A stretch of DNA of 6,131 nucleotides from Pseudomonadota bacterium (GCA_021828575.1 JAJZEL010000009.1:1-6131), one strand, 5' to 3'. Shown: positions 1-6,131, counted from the first letter of the stretch. Notes: a model not told the origin generated them from the sequence alone. A program made the numbers and translations.

Positions 1-1
1 T

Positions 2-778
2 CTATCCTCCCATGAAATTTCCCCATGAAATGCCTGCAGTATTGAGAAGGTCCCCGATATTGTGACCGGTCATTCGTATCTGGCCCCGGGAACTGGAACA
101 CTTGTCGCCAGCCGGGTCCACATCCCCTATCAGCGTCAGGTGACCCATGGCATCCCGCAATGTCCGGGGGTCCCTGTTCCAGTCGGGAGGCAGCCCTGGG
201 TGGGTTGTCCAGACCGCGCCATGGGTTTGTCCCGCGATGATCTCCAGGGCGCCTGGAGTGGAAGGCCCGTAAGTATCGGTAAAGGCATTGTCGCTCAGAG
301 TGAAGTGCTGGGCATAATTCCACAAGGCGGTGACCGTGTTGCCATCGAAATAACCCATGACCAGCCCGGGTGTTCCCTTGCCGGTTCCCTGAACGAAGCG
401 GTCCATGCGCCCGTCGTCATAAGCTTCCTGTTCGTTCGAATATTCGTGGTCCTGATCCGCGGTTACCGCTTCCGAACGTTTCAGGCGAAAGGGGGGCATC
501 CGGTTGGGATTTTGTTCAAGAAGTGCCTGCTTCAGGCCATTAACGGCTGGCGTATCCGTAGTCGCGTGGAAAACGGGTTCTCCCTTGGGATTGGCAGCAT
601 TTGGGTAAGTGGCGAAATAATGGTCAAACGACACATTTTCATCGTAAATGATGACCAAGTGCTTGATGGGGGTGGCCGTTGATGCTGGGTCAGACGGGCC
701 TGGGGCGGCCTTTCCCTGTAGTGCGGCTGAAAGGATCAGCGCTCCTCCGGCGAACAGCACACGTTGAAAAGTTTTCAT
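2..778 (-). CDS. Secreted phosphoesterase (phospholipase C / acid phosphatase family), prematurely terminated
   Basis: The 258-residue product resembles the N-terminal half of the phosphoesterase family (PF04185-like) that includes bacterial phospholipases C and AcpA-type acid phosphatases, which cleave phosphate esters outside the cytoplasm. A Sec signal peptide covers about residues 1-25 (MKTF, hydrophobic core, AxA-like end). IKHLVIIYDENVSFDHYF (38-55) carries the family's metal-binding Glu47-Asn48. DGNTVTALWNYAQHFTLSDN (145-164) and GPSTPGALEIIAGQTHG (171-187) are further family signatures, the latter covering the expected nucleophile region (Ser173/Thr174). The frame ends at TAG (4-2) straight after WGNFMGG, where family members continue with roughly 200 more residues, including the late Asp metal ligands. 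As read, the protein should be inactive. I chose ATG 778-776, which overlaps the upstream hydrolase stop as TGATG; a TTG one codon earlier is possible. No Shine-Dalgarno is visible, so translation is probably coupled. Substrate is unknown. Confidence 0.82.
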   Translation of the reverse strand: MKTFQRVLFAGGALILSAALQGKAAPGPSDPASTATPIKHLVIIYDENVSFDHYFATYPNAANPKGEPVFHATTDTPAVNGLKQALLEQNPNRMPPFRLKRSEAVTADQDHEYSNEQEAYDDGRMDRFVQGTGKGTPGLVMGYFDGNTVTALWNYAQHFTLSDNAFTDTYGPSTPGALEIIAGQTHGAVWTTHPGLPPDWNRDPRTLRDAMGHLTLIGDVDPAGDKCSSSRGQIRMTGHNIGDLLNTAGISWGNFMGG

Positions 779-2355
779 CAATAGAGGTCGAAGAAGGTCC
801 TGGCGGCCACGAGACAGTAGGGTTCTTCAGCACTGTGATAGTCGTGTAACGCCAGCAGGAGGAACAATTTGTCCAGCACGTTGTGATACTGGTGCCTGTC
901 AAAGTTCTTGCGCAGAGTGATGGCCTGATTTCGCATGATGGTGTCCTTTTTTCTGGAAAGACCGTGGCTGGTGAAGGCATGGGGCTGCCCCCGCCTGTCC
1001 AGATCCAGGATGGCAAATTGCAGTCCGGGGTGTTTCAGGGTGCGCTTTTCCAGCAAGGTCGCCATGGTTCCGGCTCCTTGGTTCCAGTACACCTCGGGGT
1101 CACGGTTGCCCCCGCACAGCAACAGGGGTTCGTGGGGCAGGTAATTGCGCAGGTCATTGGCCTCGAGTTGCTGGCGCAACGGGAGTTGCGGGTTTTTCGC
1201 GAGGTGCGGCAAGGCGCTGGAGGATCCGTCCCCATGTGCAGCGCCATCCGGATGGGCGCGTACATCCGCGACATAGGCTTCCCTGAAGGGCGTGCTGATG
1301 AGGTAGTGATGGGGGTCAAATCCCAGGCTGGCCAGCTGGTGACCATCCAGGCTGTCCAGATCGGGGAATGCAGTGGGAGGTGACTGGAACAGGGCTGACA
1401 GGGGAATTTTTCCTGCCTTGACCAGCGTCATGTATTGGGCCCGGCTTACATTGCCTGGAAAAAGCGAGGGGGCGTCCTTGTATTCCGGATTAAAAATGGT
1501 TCCGATGGATAGGCTTTTTTCCGGAAGGTGGGCATAAGAATTGGCCAGCATGGAAATATAGACGGGTGCGCCAAAATTGGGATGGCCCAGGAAAATCTCA
1601 TCACCCATGGCCGCCAGTGCGTAGGGGCCCGAAAGAGGGGCTCCTGCCGTGGCCGGGTGCCCGGCTGCATCCAGGGCTTTCAATGTGGCCATGGCCACAT
1701 AACCCCCCTGGGAGTACCCAGTGACAAAAAGTTTTCCATTGTCGGCCACCAGGGGCGCATGCAAGGCCAGCCACTCCCGGGTTGCTGCCAGAGCATCGGC
1801 CATTTCCCTGGATTGCTGGTTGACATTGAGATACGGGGTGTAAGCCAGGGGGGAAATGTCATAACCGGCGTAATTGGGTGCAACCACGATTTTTCCCTGA
1901 GCGGCAAATATCAGGACAATGCGCCTGGCGATCGCAAAGGCCGGGTTGTCCGGGTGGTTGACGGCAGAAAGATCTTCCGCGCGTTCAATGGCGGTGCCGT
2001 GTGCATAAAGCACCATGGGCATGGGGCCCCGGCAGGGACGGTGCGAACCGGTGGGGATCATGAGGGCCGCGGAAGCCGTGGTGGGCTCGCCCGCACCCCC
2101 TGTCGTGGCATATTCGATTTTTCGTACTTCGACGCCACAATGGGGTTCGCCAAACAAAACCTGCTGATCGGCTGGCAGCATGGGCAGCCAGACATCGCTC
2201 AGGGTCTCTGCCGATGTGGCGGTTTCTGCTTCGGGAACCTCTCGCACCAGGGTGTGTGCCGTACCGCTTCGGGGTTCTGCCGCTTCCTTTGCGAAAGTCG
2301 GGTCGGACCACACACCGGTGAACATCAGCGCAAGCGCGATCAGGGCCCGTTTCAT
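778..2355 (-). CDS. Secreted alpha/beta-hydrolase, lipase/esterase type
   Basis: This is a 525-residue exported serine hydrolase that probably cleaves carboxylic esters in the periplasm or outside the cell; the substrate cannot be read from the sequence. A signal peptide spans residues 1-22 (MKRALIALALMF, then TFA before Lys23), which supports ATG 2355. The alpha/beta-hydrolase core shows an oxyanion-type YAHGT (117-121), the PNYAGYD strand-turn (160-166) and the nucleophile elbow GYSQG with Ser215. CGGNRDPEVYW (414-424) offers the acid Asp419, and GQPHAF (456-461) the likely catalytic His459. This layout fits the secretory-lipase-like branch of the fold. About 60 residues follow the proposed His, a tail with no motif I recognise. 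Four cysteines (73, 108, 414, 514) could form disulfides. It is followed by the phosphoesterase with a TGATG overlap, so the two are very probably co-transcribed. No good ribosome-binding site is visible upstream. The fold is secure; the exact triad acid and His are inferred. Confidence 0.88.
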   Translation of the reverse strand: MKRALIALALMFTGVWSDPTFAKEAAEPRSGTAHTLVREVPEAETATSAETLSDVWLPMLPADQQVLFGEPHCGVEVRKIEYATTGGAGEPTTASAALMIPTGSHRPCRGPMPMVLYAHGTAIERAEDLSAVNHPDNPAFAIARRIVLIFAAQGKIVVAPNYAGYDISPLAYTPYLNVNQQSREMADALAATREWLALHAPLVADNGKLFVTGYSQGGYVAMATLKALDAAGHPATAGAPLSGPYALAAMGDEIFLGHPNFGAPVYISMLANSYAHLPEKSLSIGTIFNPEYKDAPSLFPGNVSRAQYMTLVKAGKIPLSALFQSPPTAFPDLDSLDGHQLASLGFDPHHYLISTPFREAYVADVRAHPDGAAHGDGSSSALPHLAKNPQLPLRQQLEANDLRNYLPHEPLLLCGGNRDPEVYWNQGAGTMATLLEKRTLKHPGLQFAILDLDRRGQPHAFTSHGLSRKKDTIMRNQAITLRKNFDRHQYHNVLDKLFLLLALHDYHSAEEPYCLVAARTFFDLY

Positions 2356-2379
2356 GTCAGGGGGGTTCCATTGTGGTGG

Positions 2380-2406
2380 TTTCTGGCATGGGAATTGTGC
2401 CAGAAA
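2380..2406. repeat. Perfect 9-bp inverted repeat upstream of the hydrolase operon
   Basis: TTTCTGGCA (2380-2388) and TGCCAGAAA (2398-2406) are exact reverse complements separated by 9 bases. The element sits in the 83-bp gap between the chemoreceptor stop and the hydrolase start, 25-51 bases before the hydrolase ATG. On the minus strand no T-run follows, so it does not look like an intrinsic terminator for the chemoreceptor gene. An operator for a dimeric regulator or an mRNA hairpin in the leader are the better readings; neither is demonstrated. Confidence 0.5.
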
Positions 2407-2438
2407 TCATCGCATGAAACGGTGACACGAAAACCGGA

Positions 2439-4577
2439 TCAGCCAGAGGTCTGAAACTGGTCAGCCAGCGCCTTCATCCTGCTGGAGGTGCGCCGCGACT
2501 GCTCTACGCTGAAATGAAGCTCGTTTAGGACCTGATGCATGGACGCGGAAACCTGGATGATGCCCTGGGCGCTTTTTCCATATCCCCGGGCGCTGCTGGA
2601 AATATTCTGGATGATGCCGAACATGCGTTCCAGGATCTGTTGCATGCCGGTCTTGTCCGAAGCGGCTTCTTCCGCAAGGTGCAGACTGTCTTCCATATCG
2701 CTCATGCCGGATTCCATGATGTTCACGGCATCACGAGCTTGTTGCTGGACTGTTTGTATCATGACCCTGATTTCCTGCGTGGCATGCGCCGTTCGCTCCG
2801 ACAGCTTGCGTACTTCATCGGCAACCACGGAAAACCCCCGTCCTGATTCGCCTGCCCGGGCCGCTTCTATGGCCGCATTCAGTGCCAGAAGATTGGTCTG
2901 GTCGGCGATTTCATTGATGACACCTACAATCTTTCCTATTTGTTCAGTGCTGTTGCTCAAGGTCTGAATGGTTTTCGAAGAGGATTCGATGGATTGGCGG
3001 ATGTCCTGAGTCCTTTGCAGAACGACGGCAAACTGTTTTTCCGCATGATCCACTGCGGCCTGCATGGCTTCCCGGATTTCTGCGGCAGTCTGGTTGGCTG
3101 TGTCAATGTCGTTCAATTGATGCTTGAGAGACTCCGTGATGTCATGAACGACAGAGGACATCTGGTTCGTGGCACTGGAAGCTTCCTGATTTTTTGAAGA
3201 CATCCGACCTTGCAGGTTATGCATTTCACCGATGCTTCCCACGAGACGACCCACGGTCCCGTCCATATTGTCGATGAAGCTGTTCACCCATTGGGCCATC
3301 ATGGTCTGTTCGTCCATGGTGTGCCGTTCCCGTTCCACCCGCTGGGACAGATTGCCTCCTCCTTCGGCAATACTTCTGATCATGCGGGCTGTCTTTCGAA
3401 CCCTGGCAGCCAGTGGCCGAGTGCCTGAATGATAGAAAATGAGAGCCCCCAGGGCCAGCAGAGAAAGATTAATGGTTTCCGTTGCCACCACCCCGAGGGA
3501 GAGTCCGTGGCTGACCATCAGGCTGGCCACCCATGTGGACAATACCACTGCCAGATAGATTTTCATGATTTTGAAGTTGATCGAGCGGAAGCGGTAAACC
3601 TCTTCCAAGTCTGCTTCACACATCATGCCCCACGTGTCCTGGGACCCAGGCATCTGAAAGGTCACTCCCTTGCCAATAACCGGGATATGCCGGTAGTCGG
3701 GGTAGCCTGGATAAGTGACGAACAGGTTCTCGCCGTTCCTGATGGTTTCCCTGACCCCTGGGTGAAGTGAGCCTGTGGCCGGGTCAGTGAAAGTCAGTTC
3801 GAATTCGGTGTGTCGGTTCACGCGTACCGTTCCGAAGTCAGTGCGGACCCCTTGTTTGAGATTGTCCCCCAGGGTGAACGTGTCATCCTCGAATCGTGAT
3901 CGGGACAAGGCTGTGCCAGGGCGGATGGAAGGATCAAACACCGGGCTGACCATGAAAAGATAGTTGTCGCCAGAATCATGGTAGACGTGTCCGGCTTCCC
4001 GCTGGATCAGGTCACTGACCACATCGTTCGGAACCCGCCCACACACGCAACCCACTACCTGTTCGTCGTGGACAAGGGGGAGGTAAAACATCAAGGTGAC
4101 CGCGTCATGGAACAGGGACGATGAAGGTCCAATGTTCAGGGTATCCCGGTCCACATAGGGCCCATGCAGAAAACGGCCTTGCAAGCCCTGGGCCAGCGCA
4201 GGCTGTTCCAGCGATTGTTGGCCGATACGTTTTTCATGGGTGGAGGCCAGGATCCGGCCTGTTCTGTTCGTCACGAACACTTCAGAAAAATCCTGAGGGT
4301 GCATGCGCTTCAGGCATTCCAGAAGGGCTTCATGGTGGTTGAACAGCCGCGTCAGTTCGCTTTCCAGGCTATCGAGCAGGTTCCATTGTTGTGCCGCCCA
4401 ATGAGTAAGAATCTGCACCCGATTGGCAGCAATGCCTTCGAAAGTGTGCTCCAGAACGGGGTAGCGCGTCTGGTTCAGAAAGCAGGCCCAGCGCATGGCG
4501 AGTTTTCCCGTTTTTCCAAACCAGGGCAGCCAGTGACGTTCTTTCCATGACAACTGCATGCGTTCACTTTTCAGCAT
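2439..4577 (-). CDS. Methyl-accepting chemotaxis protein with N-terminal sensor and central membrane hairpin
   Basis: This 712-residue chemoreceptor should signal to CheA/CheW. A sensory region of about 330 residues comes first. Residues 97-190 look Cache/PAS-like (SEVFVTNRTGRILAS, then FYLPLVHDEQVVGCVCGR). A second conserved stretch follows (SGDNYLFMV 202-210, GTALSRSRFED 221-231, FVTYPGY 286-292, TWGMMCEADLEEVYR 315-329). Two membrane helices lie at about 337-357 and 368-384, then a HAMP-like linker (385-440) and the coiled-coil signalling domain, whose hairpin tip contains DQTNLLALNAAIEAARAGE (559-577). There is no C-terminal NWETF-type CheR/CheB tether; the protein ends FQTSG. The start at 4577 is set by AAGGTGA 9 bases upstream and by an in-frame TGA at 4586-4584. 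Basic residues flank both outer ends of the helix pair, placing sensor and signalling domains in the cytoplasm. A sigma-54 promoter lies just upstream. The ligand is unknown. Confidence 0.93.
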   Translation of the reverse strand: MLKSERMQLSWKERHWLPWFGKTGKLAMRWACFLNQTRYPVLEHTFEGIAANRVQILTHWAAQQWNLLDSLESELTRLFNHHEALLECLKRMHPQDFSEVFVTNRTGRILASTHEKRIGQQSLEQPALAQGLQGRFLHGPYVDRDTLNIGPSSSLFHDAVTLMFYLPLVHDEQVVGCVCGRVPNDVVSDLIQREAGHVYHDSGDNYLFMVSPVFDPSIRPGTALSRSRFEDDTFTLGDNLKQGVRTDFGTVRVNRHTEFELTFTDPATGSLHPGVRETIRNGENLFVTYPGYPDYRHIPVIGKGVTFQMPGSQDTWGMMCEADLEEVYRFRSINFKIMKIYLAVVLSTWVASLMVSHGLSLGVVATETINLSLLALGALIFYHSGTRPLAARVRKTARMIRSIAEGGGNLSQRVERERHTMDEQTMMAQWVNSFIDNMDGTVGRLVGSIGEMHNLQGRMSSKNQEASSATNQMSSVVHDITESLKHQLNDIDTANQTAAEIREAMQAAVDHAEKQFAVVLQRTQDIRQSIESSSKTIQTLSNSTEQIGKIVGVINEIADQTNLLALNAAIEAARAGESGRGFSVVADEVRKLSERTAHATQEIRVMIQTVQQQARDAVNIMESGMSDMEDSLHLAEEAASDKTGMQQILERMFGIIQNISSSARGYGKSAQGIIQVSASMHQVLNELHFSVEQSRRTSSRMKALADQFQTSG

Positions 4578-4583
4578 GACACA

Positions 4584-4592
4584 TCACCTTTC
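4584..4592 (-). promoter_or_regulatory. Ribosome-binding site and in-frame stop fixing the chemoreceptor start
   Basis: Read on the minus strand, AAGGTGATG precedes ATG 4577. AAGG (4592-4589) is a good Shine-Dalgarno core, 9 bases after counting from its last G to the start codon. The TGA inside it (4586-4584) is in frame with the chemoreceptor, three codons before the ATG, so the protein cannot begin further upstream. Confidence 0.75.
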
Positions 4593-4619
4593 CCGAGTTT
4601 TGAAGATATCATCAAGCAA

Positions 4620-4635
4620 AGCAAGTCGCATGCCA
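4620..4635 (-). promoter_or_regulatory. Sigma-54 (-24/-12) promoter for the chemoreceptor
   Basis: The minus strand reads TGGCATGCGACTTGCT, matching the established RpoN consensus TGGCAYRNNNNTTGCW at every specified position, including the invariant GG and GC with the correct 10-base separation. Transcription would begin near 4610, giving a leader of about 33 bases that contains the ribosome-binding site for the chemoreceptor at 4577. Such promoters need an ATP-driven enhancer-binding activator, so expression is probably conditional (nitrogen, flagellar or similar programmes). Activator sites would be expected roughly 80-150 bases upstream, that is around 4690-4760, close to or overlapping the msrP upstream region. 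Confidence 0.8.
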
Positions 4636-4736
4636 CGAATTTTCGGAGGGAGTGTAAGGAAAGGATTGCCACGACGACTAATGCTAGGAAAGAATACCTG
4701 CGGTATGCGAAACCTGTGTGCGTTATCAGGCATGCG

Positions 4737-4750
4737 CTGCAATGATGCAG
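4737..4750. repeat. Short inverted repeat in the divergent intergenic region
   Basis: CTGCA (4737-4741) and TGCAG (4746-4750) are separated by four bases. The element lies about 130 bases upstream of the predicted sigma-54 start site and about 50 bases before msrP, a position compatible with an activator or repressor site for either gene. Arms of five bases are short enough to arise by chance, so this is only a candidate. Confidence 0.2.
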
Positions 4751-4790
4751 GAACCCTTTACCCTGTCCGTGTCTTTGGAAAATTTGCCCC

Positions 4791-4794
4791 GAGG
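4791..4794 (+). promoter_or_regulatory. Ribosome-binding site of msrP
   Basis: GAGG lies 7 bases before ATG 4802. It selects this start over in-frame ATGs further upstream, such as 4718, and over the ATG at 4808, two codons downstream. Confidence 0.65.
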
Positions 4795-4801
4795 TTCTGC
4801 C

Positions 4802-5734
4802 ATGGCCATGAAAATACTCCCTTCCCACATCACTCCCCAGGCGATTTATGCCGGTCGGCGCCAGTGGCTGAAACAATGCGGTCTGGGTCTGGGCGGGGCA
4901 CTGCTTTCTCCGTTTGCGGTGGCCACTGGGCCATCGTTGCCTGGTGTGGTGCACACCCCTTATGGACGCGGGGAAAAGCTCACGTCGCTGGAGGACATCA
5001 CCTCTTACAACAATTTCTATGAGTTTGGCACCGACAAGGAGGACCCTGCACAACACGCAGGCTCCCTGCGCACGCGTCCATGGACCATAATCGTGGAAGG
5101 AGAGGTCAAGCGCCCCAGAACTCTTGGCATGGATGACCTCATGCGACTTTTCCCGCTGGAAGAGCGCATCTACCGCATGCGTTGCGTGGAAGCCTGGTCC
5201 ATGGTGATTCCCTGGGTCGGCCTGCCTCTGAACAGGCTGGTCCAGTGGGCAGAGCCCACGGGAAATGCCCGGTTCGTGGAATTCATATCACTGGCCGATC
5301 CAGCACAAATGCCCGGGGTCAGGCAGGCCGTACTGGACTGGCCTTACCGTGAAGGTTTGCGTATGGATGAAGCCATGCACCCCCTGACGTTGCTTGCCGT
5401 GGGTCTGTATGGACAGGTGTTGCCGCCCCAGAATGGGGCTCCGGTACGTCTGGTGGTGCCATGGAAGTATGGGTTCAAGGGCGGAAAGTCCATCGTCCGG
5501 ATCCGTTTTGTGGAACGCAGGCCCATGACCAGCTGGGTGCAGGCCAACCCGCGGGAATATGGTTTTTATTCCAACGTGAATCCGGAGGTGGACCATCCGC
5601 GCTGGAGCCAGGCCACGGAACGGCGCATAGGAAGCGGCCTGTTTGCTCCACGACAGAAGACCCTGATGTTCAATGGTTATGCGGAAGAGGTGGCTCATCT
5701 TTATCAGGGCATGGATTTGAGGCGAGACTTCTGA
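4802..5734 (+). CDS. msrP: Protein-methionine-sulfoxide reductase catalytic subunit MsrP (YedY)
   Basis: MsrP is a periplasmic molybdopterin enzyme that reduces methionine sulfoxide in oxidised envelope proteins, taking electrons from the membrane haem protein MsrQ. The 310-residue product is near the family's usual length (E. coli, about 334). A twin-arginine signal is present: RRQWLK (19-24), then the hydrophobic stretch CGLGLGGALLSPFAVA. RCVEAWSMVIPW (127-138) contains Cys128, the expected molybdenum ligand. Further family signatures are NNFYEFG (70-76), PYREGL (181-186), PQNGAPVRLVVPWKYGFKGG (209-228) and a C-terminal EYGFYSNVNP block. Start 4802 is supported by GAGG at 7 bases and puts the RR motif at a typical distance from the N terminus. 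msrQ begins 2 bases after the stop, a clear operon. The gene diverges from the chemoreceptor across 224 bases in which I see no convincing sigma-70 promoter. Activity requires molybdenum cofactor genes located elsewhere. Confidence 0.96.
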   Translation: MAMKILPSHITPQAIYAGRRQWLKQCGLGLGGALLSPFAVATGPSLPGVVHTPYGRGEKLTSLEDITSYNNFYEFGTDKEDPAQHAGSLRTRPWTIIVEGEVKRPRTLGMDDLMRLFPLEERIYRMRCVEAWSMVIPWVGLPLNRLVQWAEPTGNARFVEFISLADPAQMPGVRQAVLDWPYREGLRMDEAMHPLTLLAVGLYGQVLPPQNGAPVRLVVPWKYGFKGGKSIVRIRFVERRPMTSWVQANPREYGFYSNVNPEVDHPRWSQATERRIGSGLFAPRQKTLMFNGYAEEVAHLYQGMDLRRDF

Positions 5735-5736
5735 CC

Positions 5737-6131
5737 ATGCAAAAACCCCTCGTATTCCTGTTGTCTCTGGGCCCTCTGTCCTGGCTGGTGGAACATGCAC
5801 TGATGAATCATCTGGGCGCGCACCCTGTGGAGCATGTGATCCACTTCACGGGTGATTGGACCTTGGGATTCCTGCTCATCGTGCTTGCAGTCACCCCACT
5901 CCGGTGGCTGACAGGTGCGTCGGACCTGGTGCGTTACCGGCGCATGCTGGGGTTGTTCGCATTTTTCTATGCCCTGTTGCATTTCCTGGCCTACGCCGGG
6001 CTGGACCAGTGGTTTGACTGGAAGGCCATTGTCCATGACCTGGAAAAACACCCCTATATTTGGGTAGGCATGGCCGCAAATATCCTGTTGTGGCCGCTGG
6101 CGTTGACGTCCAGCCGTCGCGCCATGCTTCG
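5737..6131 (+). CDS. msrQ: MsrQ (YedZ) haem-binding membrane subunit, partial at window end
   Basis: MsrQ is the inner-membrane b-type haem protein that passes electrons from the respiratory chain or flavin reductases to MsrP. The visible 131 residues are the N-terminal part of a protein usually of about 200-210; the gene runs off the right edge without a stop. HPVEHVIHFTGDWTL (29-43) and TPLRWLTG (53-60) followed by RRMLGLFAFFYALLHF (68-83) are hallmark MsrQ sequences; His82 aligns with the haem ligand His91 of the E. coli protein, and the later haem histidines fall outside the window. Hydrophobic segments at about 5-23, 43-58, 71-89 and 107-124 are the first membrane helices. RPYI-like HPYIWVG (105-111) and PLALTS (120-125) also match. 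ATG 5737 begins 2 bases after the msrP stop; GAGA at 5724-5727 is a plausible ribosome-binding site. Translation coupled to msrP is likely. Confidence 0.95.
   Translation, partial: MQKPLVFLLSLGPLSWLVEHALMNHLGAHPVEHVIHFTGDWTLGFLLIVLAVTPLRWLTGASDLVRYRRMLGLFAFFYALLHFLAYAGLDQWFDWKAIVHDLEKHPYIWVGMAANILLWPLALTSSRRAML

Noticed and set aside
1683..1700. 18-bp perfect palindrome ATGTGGCCATGGCCACAT
   Set aside because: It lies inside the hydrolase coding sequence and simply encodes Val-Ala-Met-Ala-Thr next to the nucleophile elbow; chance codon symmetry is the simplest explanation.
2384..2398. Near sigma-54 match on the plus strand (TGGCATGGGAATTGT)
   Set aside because: The -12 element reads TTGT rather than TTGC, it points antisense into the chemoreceptor, and it is part of the inverted repeat.
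1528..2454. Long open frame on the plus strand (308 codons)
   Set aside because: It is fully antisense to the well-supported hydrolase, its translation is rich in Gly/Arg/His/Cys with no motif, and no ribosome-binding site supports it.
4666..4695. TTGCCA followed by AAGAAT as a sigma-70 promoter for msrP
   Set aside because: The -35 is fair, but the -10 is a poor match and the spacing is 18 bases; too weak to annotate.
4775..4787. TGGAAAATTTGC upstream of msrP as a sigma-54 promoter
   Set aside because: The GG-to-GC spacing is three bases too short for RpoN binding.
4718..4801. Possible upstream start for msrP
   Set aside because: ATG 4718 would add 28 residues before the Tat signal. The GAGG 7 bases before 4802 and the normal position of the RR motif favour 4802.
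4571..5056. Minus-strand open frame of 161 codons over the intergenic region and the msrP start
   Set aside because: It overlaps msrP antisense and the chemoreceptor promoter, and shows no recognisable domain.

Overview
The window looks like chromosomal DNA from a Gram-negative bacterium, most likely a motile member of the Pseudomonadota (beta-, gamma- or Acidithiobacillia-like). The grounds are a periplasmic MsrP/MsrQ pair, Sec- and Tat-type signal peptides, a chemoreceptor and a canonical sigma-54 promoter. I cannot name the genus. The DNA is moderately GC-rich and densely coding, and I see no insertion sequence, tRNA, rRNA, CRISPR array or other sign of a mobile island.

Left part, minus strand (positions 2-2355): two exported hydrolases are read as a pair. 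The first is a secreted alpha/beta-hydrolase (lipase/esterase type, GYSQG nucleophile elbow). Its stop codon overlaps the start codon of the second, a secreted phosphoesterase of the phospholipase C / acid phosphatase family. The phosphoesterase reading frame stops after 258 residues at a TAG at the very left edge of the window, in the middle of its catalytic domain, so it is truncated, frameshifted or affected by an edge or assembly error.

Middle part, minus strand (2439-4577): a 712-residue methyl-accepting chemotaxis protein with an unusual architecture. It has a large N-terminal sensory region, then two closely spaced membrane helices, a HAMP-like linker and a full signalling domain. An in-frame stop just upstream of the start excludes a missed N-terminal membrane helix, so the sensor should be cytoplasmic. 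An 83-bp gap with a perfect 9-bp inverted repeat separates it from the hydrolases.

Right part, plus strand (4802-6131): msrP (catalytic molybdoenzyme, Tat-exported) and msrQ (haem membrane partner, cut by the window end) lie 2 bp apart and form the periplasmic methionine-sulfoxide repair system. They are divergent from the chemoreceptor. The 224-bp intergenic region holds an essentially perfect sigma-54 (-24/-12) promoter facing the chemoreceptor, while no clear sigma-70 promoter for msrPQ is visible.

Most of the window is recognisable. The points most worth a second look are the sigma-54 control and inverted topology of the chemoreceptor, and the interrupted phosphoesterase.
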